From assembly GCF_000315625.1 (NCBI RefSeq), contig NW_005434498.1, positions 6,763 to 70,762 on the forward strand: a stretch of DNA of 64,000 nucleotides, written 5' to 3'. The DNA is from Guillardia theta CCMP2712 (taxonomy: Eukaryota; Cryptophyceae; Pyrenomonadales; Geminigeraceae). Positions 39,203 to 52,300 of this stretch are shown here, in pieces (the first letter of the stretch is position 1; every line of letters starts with the position of its first letter). The translations under genes were made by a program, and so were the position numbers. The notes under the pieces are model-generated. The model searched no databases, was not told the origin of the DNA, and saw only the letters and a program-made list of their open reading frames with translations.

Positions 39203-40404
39203 TCAGTTCAAAGGAATCTTTTGCGTTTGCATAGCACGTTCCAACTGAATTGCGCTGAAACATAAATTTCAGCTAGAGCAGATACATATGAAACAGGATA
39301 CCTTCTTTGATTCTCCATCTCGAGGGTACGGATACCTGACAACAATTTTCAGAGAAGGTAATCTAGGAAATGAAATGTCGTTACGTTCGACAAGCATATC
39401 GATTTGAGCCTTGCCATCCGCGATAACTTGTTTGAGGACCTGGCTCTCCTCGCTCTCCACTTGGAATCGCATACAACTGTGTAAGTTTTGTGAGATTGCT
39501 ACAACCCAGCTCCTATAGAGAGTAGCAACCTGTCCTCAAGCTGAGCGCATTTGTTGCGATATTCATCAACTTGTTCTCCGAGTGAAGAAATGACTTTATC
39601 CTGCCCCTCAAACAAGCGGATTCTGTGCAGATTCATAAATTTTCGATGAAAAGTCAATTAAGAAGTTACAGTTCACCTCTCTTTCAACTCCTGATTTTGA
39701 CGTTCGTACAATTGGCAGCTCATCTCCAACTTCGCACATTTCTCGTTGACCTCAGTGTAAGCTTTGCCGAGCTCATCAACCTATTTTCGCCTCAAATCAG
39801 AACTCAAACAGAAGACGAAATACAATATGATCTACACCATGTTCTGACGAGTGAGGTTGGAATCGAGCTCTTTCTTGTACTGCTGGCAAGCCGCATCGAG
39901 CTTCGTGCACTCGCCCCTGTACTTGCTGAGCTGTCTGTTGAGCTGCATCACAACATTCTTCGCGTTGTTGGCAAAAGAGGTTTTTTCTTGGAGTTTGTCT
40001 GAGAGATCCTGTATGGTCCTCATGGCTTCACGAAGCTTCTCTTCCGGGTTGGCTCTTACTCCAAGATCTGAGTTGAATGAACCAGGCATAGCTGGTGGCA
40101 TACTCAGGCCAGAAAATCCCATACCCGCATTCATAACAGCTTGATTTGCACCAAGATCATAGGAGATGTACTGCATGGGCACCGTTTGCGTCGGGACGGC
40201 GGCGCTGACGCCGACCTGCGATGGCTGAACCTGCACAGCGCCTGGCAAAAATGCGAACTGCTGCTGCACTCCCATGTCTGTTGCAGAAAGACCAAAAGGA
40301 ATCTGAGTGGAGTAGATGGAGGGATCGAACTGCTGGACTGGCATGCCAGGGTAGTAGATAGTCTGAACGTCTCCAGTCTGCTGGGCACTAAGGGGAAGCG
40401 GCAT
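39203..40404 (-). CDS. Coiled-coil protein with Gln/Pro-rich N-terminus
   Basis: Six exons (40404-39838, 39780-39677, 39622-39530, 39476-39385, 39335-39302, 39254-39203) sum to 942 nt, giving 313 residues with in-phase GT-AG introns. Residues 1-120 are Gln, Pro, Met, Ala and Val-rich (MPLPLSAQQTGDVQTIYYPG), like an intrinsically disordered or prion-like region. From about residue 120 a continuous coiled coil runs to the end (EEKLREAMRTIQDLSDKLQE, EVNEKCAKLEMSCQLYERQN, QVESEESQVLKQVIADGKAQ). It repeats an (N/R)K-C-x-(K/Q)-L-(E/D) pattern three times, suggesting internal duplication. No known family was identified. A structural or scaffold role is likely. Confidence 0.8.
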
Positions 40405-41154
40405 TGTGCGCCTCCGTTCCTGCCGCGTCGGCCACCCCCAAGGACAGAGAAAGGGGAAGGGGGTGCAGATTTCCGATAATTTGTGATAGCAATTTCAAAT
40501 AGTTTGCTGAATTTGATTGTTGTGCGTTGTCCAATCACACAGCTTCAAAGAAACTATTACAGCAGTATGTAAAAAACATTTCGTGGAGCAACAATTGGAA
40601 ACAAAGATTTGGTATTTTCAAATAATACTGGGAAAGGATACAAAGCTATCTTGATGACTACCTATCTCGGAATGAACATGCAGCCACCCCACCCCTTCCA
40701 ACATACCCCGCTTCCCACCACCGTACCACCACTCCGTCAGAGGATCTCGCTGTCACTTGACCCTTGCTCCATAAGCTTGAATACCCACCGGTACACTGCA
40801 GGTACACAATCTATAGAAATGACCCGTTTTCTAAGTACCCTACCCCGTTTCAATCCACAACTGAGCCAATCATTTGAAATCAGCCGTTATACCTCATCCC
40901 ACCCTACCCCCTCACGAGTCAATAACGCTAAAAGAGTACCCTATTGAGGCAATACAGGGGACCCCACAACATCCTATTTCAACTCAGGGAACCCCATGTG
41001 ATGGGTCCAGTCCAGTCAACGGTACAAGGTACAAGGACTGTCATGAAATATAGTGAGCCCTCATCCGCATGAATGCAACCAGACTCAACGTGACTACGGC
41101 CTGCCGCAACTTGAACCGGGCCCGGCGCCCTCAGGAGTTTCAGCACCGCGGCCT
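40405..41154. repeat. Pyrimidine-rich repeat-like region
   Basis: From 40670 to 40980 the sequence is dense in ACCCCACCCC, TACCCTACCCC and GGGGACCCC motifs, with TACCCTATTGAGG near 40939. The reverse complement of 13.4-13.6 kb carries the similar CCCACCCCATTGAGG. There is no coding potential. It may be a short non-autonomous element dispersed in this window. Confidence 0.4.
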
Positions 41155-41477
41155 CTTGTACTAGTCCAAAGTCACGCAGATATCACATCGACCTTAATCT
41201 CAACAAGACAGTTTTTGCTCAAGACCGAGTTTAATTAATCAATCGCGGCACACGAAACCAGAATTGAGGAGCACATGAGAGATAGACTGCCACGGTATGC
41301 TAGGATGTGAAACCCAAGCATCCAGACATGAGGGGACCTTAGCAAGACGGCTAGGAAGGCCTCCTCTTCGTCACACGTACTACATTGCCGCCTGCCACGT
41401 AACGGTCGTCTTGGTTTACAGGAGAGTTTTTGTTAACTCGGCGCTATCTGACTGGCACGGCTGGCATACGTTCCATC
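41155..41477. repeat. Direct repeat A, copy 1 (323 bp)
   Basis: Nearly identical to 42343-42645 in the same orientation (from CTTGTACTAGTCCAAAGTCA to GGCTGGCATACGTTCCATC). This copy carries short extra blocks (for example TAATTAATCAATCGCGGC, CCACGG and CGG) that the other lacks. No protein or RNA family was recognised. Confidence 0.95.
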
Positions 41478-42342
41478 CTCCCCCCGAGTTTCTGAAATAG
41501 TACGTTAAATCGGACGTCAGAAAGTCACACAACAAGAATGTCAGCAGATCCAAGTCAAGATACGATGATACAACGTCAAGTTCACAGTCATGCTGAGTGG
41601 GCAATAACCATTCAAGGATTGTCCATTCTGAAGAAGATTTTCATGCAGGGCTATTACTCGGATGTGCAGTGCAGAGATAAGGGAGATGCCTGGCGAGCTG
41701 ATGCAATAACGAGAGAAGGAGGATAAGATAAGAGAGTCTGAGGAGAGAACTTCGGAGTTCAGATAACAGAGAGAGAGAGACTCCCGAGAGACGGCGTGCC
41801 CGCCGGCATTTGAAGACCAAAAGATAAATTTTGAACCGTAAAGAACTTGTGACCAGAGATTGCTGCCGCGAGATGGAACATCCGTTTCAAGGCATTCGAA
41901 GATTGTTGTGCAGTTGTACCTTGTTCGCCGATCCAGAAGTAGCTCCAGTTATGCATGCCACAGCCTAGCTCCATGACATGAAAACTTCAATAAGAATCGA
42001 ATCAGCTTCAAGTGCGTTTCCACACGGTTAAGCAGATATTCGACCGACCAATCTGGCTGGGGAAAGGCTTGTTTTTCCTATTCGAAGATCAATCAAACAA
42101 ATTGAGGCTGAGATGAGACTCCTAAACAACTTGGCTTGCGGCTAGAAAGAGAGCCTGATTGAAGAGAGGAGTCATCCGAATGTGTAAAGCTTGATAGAAT
42201 TTGCATGAATTTTCAACAGCAACGGGAAAACAATACCAAGAAAGAAAAAACTCCAGTAAACAATTCAACTAACCAAATATAAGATCAACATGATTGAGCA
42301 TGTAATCGAGGCTCATAACCGACGTAATACAAGTTTGTTAGA

Positions 42343-42645
42343 CTTGTACTAGTCCAAAGTCACGCAGATATCACATCGACCTTAATCTCAACAAGACAGT
42401 TTTTGCTCAAGACCGAGTTTAATGCACACGAAACCAGAATTGAGGAGCACATGAGAGATAGACTGTATGCTAGGATGTGAAACCCAAGCATCCAGACATG
42501 AGGGGACCTTAGCAAGACGGCTAGGAAGGCCTCCTCTTCGTCACACGTACTACATTGCCGCCTGCCACGTAAGTCGTCTTGGTTTACAGGAGAGTTTTTG
42601 TTAACTCGGCGCTATCTGACTGGCCGGGCTGGCATACGTTCCATC
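42343..42645. repeat. Direct repeat A, copy 2 (303 bp)
   Basis: Second long copy, shorter by a few precise deletions relative to copy 1. It is preceded by TTCAACTAACCAAATATAAG and ACAAGTTTGTTAGACTTGTA, which recur before the partial copies downstream. This indicates a larger repeat unit. Confidence 0.95.
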
Positions 42646-42710
42646 AACAGGCTTTGCCGCACTGCGCTGCGCCGTACCGTCACTCTGTTCCGAAGTAAGG
42701 CGGCCCTTCA

Positions 42711-42930
42711 ACTAACCAAACAAAGATCAACATGATTAACTTGTACTAGTCCAAAGTCACGCAGATATCCGAGTTCCGCCGGGCCCCGGTGACGGACGAA
42801 GCACAAGTTTGTTAGACTTGTACTGTGCCAAAGTCACGCAGATATAGTTGTAACAAGCCTGAAGACAGGCCCAAGTTTTTGCTCAGCCAAGACCGAGTTT
42901 AATGCCGCACAGTGGCACTGCGAAACTTGA
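42711..42930. repeat. Partial copies of direct repeat A
   Basis: Two fragments start ACTTGTACT(AGT/GTG)CCAAAGTCACGCAGATAT at about 42738 and 42818. The second continues to GTTTTTGCTCAGCCAAGACCG and AGTTTAATGCCGCAC. They are preceded by the same TTCAACTAACCAAAC and ACAAGTTTGTTAGACTTGTA leader sequences as the long copy. Confidence 0.85.
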
Positions 42931-43317
42931 CCGTACTGAGAATTGCTGAGGGATAGCACTGCTGAGTAGAAAACTGAGCCCTGCATGAAACTTTCAAAAT
43001 CCGTCGGAGTTCAAGGCTTCAAGAAATGATCACCGGGACAAATTTTGAAACCGTCACGTTTCGGCCTTGAACACTGAAAAAACTTGTACACCGAGGCTCC
43101 GTCAGAAATCGCGCGTCACGATGACAAGGCTTACCGGGGGCCGGCGTACCGGGTAGGCTCCGACTCGTCAGATAGCGCCTGACCGACACCCGGCCCGGCG
43201 CCCCCGGGCCGCCGCCCGGCCCCGGGCCCCGAACTTGTACTTTTCCCAAAAGTTTTAGTCATATTCTTTGAGTAATTCTATCGCTGTTGGGCCGAATGGC
43301 GGGATAACGGGCGGAGG
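42931..43317. other. GC-rich upstream region of the giant LRR gene
   Basis: From 43190 to 43232 the sequence is almost pure G and C (CCGGCCCGGCGCCCCCGGGC and similar). It is followed by an AT-rich 50 bases, and the LRR start codon lies 87 bases further on. It may hold the promoter. A GGGCCCGGCGCCC block also occurs at ~41119, just before repeat A copy 1. Confidence 0.5.
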
Positions 43318-46300
43318 ATGGAAGGAAGTGGCAGAGAACTTGGAGGAGGAGGTGGTGGCGGCGGTGGAGGATCTGTAGCTGGAGCAGCAGGAGTTTCTAC
43401 TCAGGTAAGGCTCAACGCAATGAATAGGATTTACTTACTGCTGCTCATCAGGATAAACCAAAGCCAGGACAAGCAGCAGCAAAAGGGATGGACGTGGTTA
43501 GTTCTCGTCTCCAAGTGTTTCCATATAGTCATTTCGATATCCTGCAGGAAAACCTCAAAAAGAGATTTGAACAAGCTCACAAGACGGGAAAGTTAGACAT
43601 GATCAATATGGGTCTGCCCATCTTCCCAAAAGATATTTTTTCCATTCCCAGTTTGAAGTCCTTATCCCTTTCAGACAATCAGATCAAAGTAATCCCAAAG
43701 GAGATTGGCATGCTCACGGCCCTTTTTCAATTGCGATTGAATGGCAATCAATTGTCCAGTTTACCATCAGAGATGGGAAATCTAACAAACTTGCAAACTT
43801 TATGGGTTCAGAACAACAAATTCGTTGATGTTCCGAGTGAGATCCAAACCCTGACGGGGCTCACTGCACTTTCCATAAGTGGCAACAAATTTTCTTACCT
43901 TCCTTCTTTCTTTTGTGATATGACTTCCCTCAAGGATCTGCATGTTGAAAGTTCTAATCTGAAATCTCCACCCCTCGCAATCGCTTCCAAGGGTGCAAAG
44001 GCCATCATCGATTACCTTGCCACAATAGTCAGAAGTGCTACTTCTGGAAGCCTTGTCCTCTCAGGCCTACTTCTTGACTTTTTCCCTCCGGATGCAGGAA
44101 TGTTATCGACGCTCACACGACTGGACATTTCGGACAATCAAATACAAGCTTTGTCTGACGATATAGCAGGACTTATCTCACTCATCTCTCTTGATGCAAG
44201 CAAGAACAAGATCAAAACTATCTCGGGTGAAATCAAGAACCTTACTAGTCTGACGCTTCTATCCCTTGAAAAGAACCAAATACAAGAACTGCCCTTTCAG
44301 CTTTGCTTCTGCAGCCGTCTCTTGGACCTCCGCATAAAGGACAACCCCTTGCAGTCTCCTCCACCAAATGTAGTATCTAAAGGTTGTTTCGATTTGGTTT
44401 GCTTTGCAAATTGAACATGATATTTGGTGAACAGGTATACACTTCGTCCTTGAGTATGGAAGGAGGTATTACAACGCTTTGGAGGACAAAGTATTGAACC
44501 TGAGTGGAATGGATTTGAACGAAGTTCCCAATGAAGTTTCAAAAGTGCCAAAATTGAATTCTATAATTCTGGATGAAAATAATCTTGAAAAATTGTCAAC
44601 CAAGGGATCAGATATCTTGTCCATGATTCCTGCTCTAAAATCTCTCAGCCTGAGTAAGAATCCGTGGACAAATGTTCTGATTGATAGTTTGCAGAAGTTG
44701 AGCGCACTTGAGTCTTTAACGTTCGATTACATTGCATTCAAGCAGCTTGGTGACGTTGTGAACAGTCTCAAGAATGTTAAAGAGCTGACACTAAGAGGAA
44801 ATGGGATAAATTCAATACCCCAGGAAGTGGGGAAAGTTGGACAACTGAACAAACTTGATCTTGGATCCAATCAGTTGCAAGATTTACCAGCATTCATTGG
44901 CCACTTGACAGCATTGAAATCTCTCATACTGGATAAAAATGTCTTCTTCACAGTACCTGACATTTTGAAAATTGTTGGGACAAGATTATCAAGCCTTAAT
45001 TTTGCAAATAACATGATATCTGAAATTCCTGGATTTTTTTATTCTTTTTCTGATCTTGTTTCCTTGAATCTGTCTGCAAACAGAATATCAAAAATTGATT
45101 CAGCAATAATGAATCTATCTTCATTAGAATGTTTCTATTTTGAAGATAATGCCATAGAGAATCTTCCGGTACAGTTTGGTTATCTTTCGAAACTGAAAGA
45201 TATTTCCTGGAGGGGAAATAAACTTCGTGTCCCTCCGGAAGTTCTTGATGGAGGATTGATTTTGTCATGTTCACCTTCTACAAATGAGATTGGTGCCCAA
45301 AAATGTGTACAGTATTACAGTATTTTATTGAAGGCCATGGAATCAAACGACCTCGATTTGCATGGGTTCGAGCTTTGCTCATTTCCTCACGACATCGAAC
45401 AATTGACAGCATTGACGAAGTTATCTTTGCAAGACAACAAATTGAATTTTATCTCCGAAACTGTTCATGTTCTTCGAAACTTGAAAGTGTTCTCTGTAAG
45501 CTCAAATCGCATTGAAGTTTTGCCATCCTCCCTTGGATCATTGTCAGAATTGGAGGAATTGGATCTCAGTTCTAATTGCATACAAACGTTGCCAGTTGAA
45601 ATCGGACTTCTGAAAAACTTGAAGACTTTGAATCTTCAAGACAACCCGCTCACCGGACCCTTGCAAGACTTGGCTCTGAGAGGAATTCCTGATATTTTGG
45701 CATATTTTCGATTAATTCTTGACGCGAGAAGAACCAAAGAGCTAAATTTAGCTTTTCAAGGCTTTCGATATTTTCCCATTGAAGCATTGTACATTAATGG
45801 ACTCAAAACTCTCTTTGTAAATGATAATCAGATCAAAAGCATACCAGAATCACTTGGACCTATGTTGACTTCTCTTGTACATTTGGATGTCTCAAATAAC
45901 GAAATCGATCTATTACCTTTCACCTTGGCTGAACTTACCTCCCTGACAATTCTCAACCTATCTGGCAACACTTTCAAAAATCTACCACCAACTCTTGGTA
46001 AAATCACTTCGATTAAGGAGCTCAAACTTGCAAATAGTGTATTAGAAGCACCACCGGAAGATGTTATAGATCGTGGTGGAGCTGCAATTATGGCGTATTT
46101 GCGCTCTTTTCATGTTGGGAATAGAACAGGTGTCCTTTCTCTAAGTCGGATGAGTTTAGCTCTGTTGCCTCTCACAATGGCGGTCAAAGAAAGGATCACA
46201 GAACTTGATTGCAGCAAGAATCAATTGGAGGTTTTACCTGATGAAATTGGATTGTTAGTCAATTGCAAGACCATGCTTTTAGATTATAACCTTCTTACAT

Positions 46301-49300
46301 CAATACCCGACAGTTTGCAACAATTACAAAGTCTCGAAAATCTAAGTATGGATGGAAACAGGCTGTTGAATCTGCCTCGCAACCTGCACATGTTGACTTC
46401 GCTAAAAGATATTTCTTTCGTCGATAACAAAATTACAAACCTTCCGACGTCCATGGCAAATTTGACGAATCTTACAAGAATAGGATTGGATGCAAGTAAG
46501 ATGAATTCTCCCCCTCGAGAAGTGTGCATGCAGGGAACAAAGAAAATCCTCCAATTCTGCAGCATAATCTTGGAAGCTCCGTATACAGATGCCATTGACT
46601 TGGGAGGTTTTGGTTTGAGATCGTTGCCAGAAGAGGTAAATTACATGTCGACGTTGCAAACCCTCAAATTGTACAACAATTACATTACGGTGGTCTCAAA
46701 TGAGCTGGGAAGTGTAACAAGCCTGACAGAGCTATGGCTGTCCTTCAACCAGTTGAAAAAGCTGCCCCAAGCAATCGGTCAACTTGCTGGCTTGATCCGC
46801 CTAAACGTGGAGAACAATCAAATTAGTTCCTTACCGCCTCAAATAGGACAATTGACGACTCTGAGGGAATTATGGGCCAATGACAATGCAATAACACAAA
46901 TCCCTCCAGTCATTGGTTTGCTTGTTGAGCTACGTGAAGTTCGACTATCCAATAACTCTCTTTCTAATTTACCAAACGAAGTTTGTCAGCTTGGGGAACT
47001 CAAACAATTGCGAATTTCAAACAATCAAATCAGAGCATTGCCAAATAACTTTCACCTCTTGACGTCTTTGACGGAATTATCGCTTTCTGGAAATCCTATC
47101 ACAGCATTACCTGTGAGTATGGGAGCAATGGCAGATCATTTACGTAAATTGCACATTGATCCAAAGTACATCGAACTACCTCCAGCTGAAATTGCAGTTA
47201 GAGGGGTTTCCCAAGCACTAGGCTTTCTCCAGCTTGTAAAATCTGCGGAGAGTTCTCTGCACTTGAGTCTTGATGGTTTGGGTCTCACTGAATTTCCGAA
47301 AGGGGTCTTGTGGATGACAGATTTGACCAACTTATCCATCCAGTCAAATGCATTGACTGAATTGCCGGAAGACATTGGAATCTTCACTGAATTAAAGAAT
47401 TTGGACCTTGAGAGTAACCAGTTGAAAACTCTCCCCGCAGCAATCGGCCAACTCACAAAGCTTCAGGTGTTGAATTTGTACAAAAATCCTATGCAAATCC
47501 TGCCGCCGGAAGTCGGTCAGCTGAAAATGTTGAAAACTTTAGACGTTGATTTTCAAAACTTGCAAGTGCCACCAAAGGAAGTCGTTCAGGAAGGGGACGC
47601 TTCGAGGGTTCTTAAATATCTTCGCCTGTTTGTGACCGCAAGGGAGACAGGAGAGCTTTTAGTAGACAAGTACGGGCTCTTGACTGTTCCTCCAGATGTC
47701 ATGTCGTTCACCTTTGTGAAGAGGATTGTTCTCAGTTACAACAAGCTCAAGATTTTGCCAATGGATTTTGGTGTCTTTGTGGAGTTAGAAGAACTTCTCT
47801 TAGATCACAATCAGCTGCAGAAGCTGAATGCTAGTGTCGGCTCACTGTTGCAATTGAAGACGTTGCACCTACAGTCAAATAACCTTCACGACTTACCGAA
47901 TTCGATTCGAAAGCTGAAGAATTTAGAAGAATTGTGTTTACATGACAACCAGTTGGAAAGTCTCCCGTCTGGCCTTTGGACGTTGAACAATCTCAAAACA
48001 ATAAGCCTCGAGAACAATCAATTGCGAGTTCCTCCTGATGTAGTGATCACAAAGGGGACGCGAGCAATCATGTCTTATCTTAAGATGATCGACTCTGCAG
48101 TGACAACGTTCCGGGTGGATTTGAGTTCAATGGGGCTCACGGATTTTCCAACAGAAGTCCTTAGCATGAGTGGGATCACAGACCTGAAACTGTCAAATAA
48201 TTACCTGCAGAGGATTCCTCCAGAGATTGCTGGGATGGCCTATTTGTCGAGGCTGCAAGTAGCTTATAATCAGTTGACGAGCTTGCCAACGAATATCGGT
48301 TTGTTACCTGCCCTCTCGCGTTTGAATCTGGAAGGCAATCAGTTGAGCCTTTTGTCTCCTGCCATCGGAATGTTGACTTTGCTGGAAGCTTTGAAGGTGG
48401 ACTTCAATATGATCCAAATTCTTCCGCCAGAAATTGGCAACCTGAGAAACCTTGAAGATCTGAGTATCTGCAACAATCAGGTCAAGACCCTTCCGCCTGA
48501 GCTCTTCAAATTAACTAAACTGCGGCGTTTGGCGATCTCAAATAACAGTTTAAATTCCATTTCTGGAGAGATTTCGCTTCTGACAGGTTTGCAAAGTTTG
48601 GTGACAACGGGAAACCGCATTCGGATTCTTCCTCCTTCAGTTTGGCGTCTTGTGAACCTTCGAGAAATAGATGTAGGGGGGGAGGGTACTGAATCGCCCC
48701 CCCCCGAGATTGTTGAGCGTGGCCCTGCTGCCTTCCTAGCCTTCCACAAGTCAATAGAAGACAGTTGGAAAGATTATGAATTGCACATGGTCAACATTGG
48801 TCTCAAAGGCTTGCCCAATGCGGTAGCTGAACTAGTCAAAGTCACGAAGTTGAATTTGTCTAACAATGAGATTGAGAGCATCTCTGATAGAATTGGTGAG
48901 ATGTACAACCTGCAGCAGATAGACTTTAGCAACAATCAAATATCCAGCATTTCGTATAGCATAGGATTGCTGACTGCATTGACCAGCCTAAATCTAAAGA
49001 ACAATCGGCTGAGTAGTTTGCCTTTCTCTTTAGGAAATCTGCCCACTCTGAACTTTCTTGATCTGGAAGGAAACAACTTGGAGTCACCCATCAAGGAGAT
49101 ATGGCCGAATGGAACAGAGGTTGTCATTGAGTACCTGAGAAGTGTCTTTGTCGGTGCCAAGACGCGTGAGTTGGATTTGAGCAACATGAATCTAAGTTCA
49201 TTCCCTCCTGAGATCGCAGATGTGCAGGGACTGAGATATCTCAGCCTCAATTCTAACAATATCAATGGAATTCCAGGGAAGATTGGCATGCTTACCGATT

Positions 49301-52300
49301 TGACTTATCTCTCAGTCCACTCCAACCAAGTAGCGATGTTGCCCCCAGAGCTGGGGCTTCTCACGAATCTAACTGAATTGTACCTACATGATAATTCCTT
49401 GACTCACTTTCCCGAGGAAGTAGGGACGATGTATTCTTTGAAAACAATTACTCTGAACAATAATAAGCTCAAGGAAATCAGCGCAGGTTTCATGAGAGTC
49501 ACCTCTTTGACATCCATGCAATTAGCGGACAACAAAATTCAAATTGTGCCTACCTGGATGTGGAAAGTCAGCAAATTGTCAAGCCTAAATTTGGACGGAA
49601 ATCCTTTGTCATCTCCGCCAGAGAGGATACTTGAGAGAGGAACGAAGGCTGTCTTGGCTTACCTTCAGCTTGTCGATAGATCAAGAGTTAGTGGAAAGCT
49701 TTCCCTTGAGTCTCTTGCATTGGATGTTTTACCGAATGAATTGACTTCTCTTCAGGAGTTGTCGCTGCTGTCGCTGAATGTTAATGACATTGTGAGGCTC
49801 AAACCGGAAGTTCTCAAGACTTTGACATCATTGAAACAACTCGAAATATCTCGGAATAAATTGATGGAGATTCCGTCTGTCATTGGGAAGCTTATCAACT
49901 TATCCAGTCTTGACTTGAGCTCAAATTACCTCAAATCTTTGCCCGTTACAATCGGAAATCTGAAATCACTTGTGTATCTGAATGTTCGTGACAACCATCT
50001 CGATATGTTACCGCCTCACATCGGCGATCTCAACTTGCTTCGAGAACTCATTTTGGATGAGAACCCGTTGCTTGCTCCGCCGCCTGAGATTGTGAGTGGA
50101 GGAACCGATGCAATCCTGGAATATTTGAGGAGATTTTCGGAAGCTAACAAGACGGGAACTTTAAAACTTATCGGACTGAACCTCACCAGTCTCCCTCGAG
50201 AAATCCCCTTCTTGACAGGTGTGACTGAACTTATGCTTACCAACAACTCTATCACGGAGCTGCCGTTAGAAATCGGATCTCTGACATGTTTGAAGCGATT
50301 GAGGTTGGATAAGAACAAGCTCCAAGCTGTCCCACACACACTTGCCGATTGTATAGAGCTCGAAGAACTCATGTTAGGAGAGAATCAACTTACAGATTTG
50401 CCTGATGATTTTGAGAAACTTTCCAATTTGAATGTCTTAACTATGGGCCAGAATTTGATGAAGGTTATGCCTCCAGAAGTACAGCACATGAGCAATCTTA
50501 CCAAGCTTTCTATCCGTGGAAATTTGATTACTTCTCTTCCAAGGTGGATAGGGACTCTGACTCGACTCTCAGTGCTCAATGTTGTCGGAAATCCTATCAA
50601 TATGTTGCCCCCTGAACTAGGCTTGCTGAAAAATTTGTCTCAGTTTGAATATGATGAAAGCATTCAATATCCAAAACCAGAAATTACGAACCGTGGAACA
50701 TCATACATCATGGAATACTTACGGAAGATACTGGAGGGTAAGAACACTGGAAAAGTTGACCTTAGTGACTTGGAACTGGAATCATTTCCTGCTGAAGTGA
50801 GTAGTATTGAGAATATCAAGGAACTTGACGCATCGAGGAATCGCATTGTTCAATTTTCAAATGAAGTGTCTCACTTGACAGGACTCGAAAAGTTGCATCT
50901 TCATCATAACGCTCTAGAAGGACTTCCTGATGCAGTCAAGGCGTTGAGAAGCCTCACTTACCTCGATCTTTCGCACAATAGGATAATTTCGCTCAATCCT
51001 AACATCGGTAAATTGTCCAAGCTCAAAGCTTTGAATATTTCGCAAAATCTAATACAAACTCTACCCTTCGACTTGAAGAACAACACCGACTTAGAGCAGC
51101 TGATTGTGGATGAAAACCCTCTGATATCTCCTCCAAAGGAAATAGTCAAACAAGGGACTGCACGCATGTGTCGATATTTGAACAAGATGCATATGGGCGC
51201 TGTGTCCGGGAAGTTGGATCTGAGTCAAATGAACCTTCGTTCATTTCCAGAGGATTCAGAGAGACTTGCATCTGTGACTTCTCTTGACCTAAAAGGAAAT
51301 CATCTTCGCGGAATTCCAGGTGTCATCGGAAACTTTAGTGGGCTGAAGGAGCTCAAAGTGGAGAACAACGAGTTGATATCAATCAGTCCCATGATTGGCA
51401 ATATCGTTTCTCTTCTTGTCGTGATGCTAGACAATAATTTGCTTAGTGAGCTTCCTGCTACCTTTGGCAGCTTAACTTTGCTTCAGAGGCTCTCTCTCAT
51501 GGACAATCAACTTTCTGAGCTTCCGTCCTGTGTAAAGTCACTCACAAGGCTCCGGCGTTTGAATGTGGAAAACAACTCGATCCAGACGATTCCAGAATGG
51601 ATAGGAGAGTTAAGACTGATGGAGGAGCTTTCCTTTTCAAAAAACAAGATAAGCAATTTTCCCTCCACCGTCGGTTCCTTGAAATACTTGACGGACTTGA
51701 GAGTAGCTCACAATCATATGACTCAGGTGCCAACTGAGCTTGGGCAAGCTCTCTCCTTGTTAAGGCTGAGGTTGTCTGGCAACATGTTCACGGATCTTCC
51801 CGATTCTATCACAGATTTGACTAACCTGACAGATCTCTCCGTTGCCGACAACAACCTTCAACGGTTACCCCCTGGCCTTGGAACGATGACACAGCTGCAA
51901 AACCTGATCATGGAAAACAACCCATCACTGTTTGCTTACATTCCTCCAGACATTCTGAACAAGGGGGTGGAATCTACAAGAGGCTTTCTCCGAGCCTTGG
52001 CTTTAGCCAAAGAGACTTTGCAATTGACTTTGATGGACCTACAAATATCGGTCCTATCTCCATCGATCACTGAGCTTACTGCAATTACGAGTCTTAGGCT
52101 GGACAGAAATTCAATTGTTGAGCTTCCTGATCATTTATTTGGAATGACAAATTTGACAAGCCTGTCGCTCAAGACCAATAAGATTGACTACATTCCCGTT
52201 GGACTACTCAAGTTGACAAGCCTTACTTACCTGAATTTCGATGAGAACCCGTTCAAGTCATTCCCTATTGAGATTATCCGCGAAGGGAAGGACTTGCTTT

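Noticed and set aside
42931..43250. GC-rich stretch considered as rRNA spacer or rRNA end
   Set aside because: No conserved rRNA blocks could be recognised on either strand.
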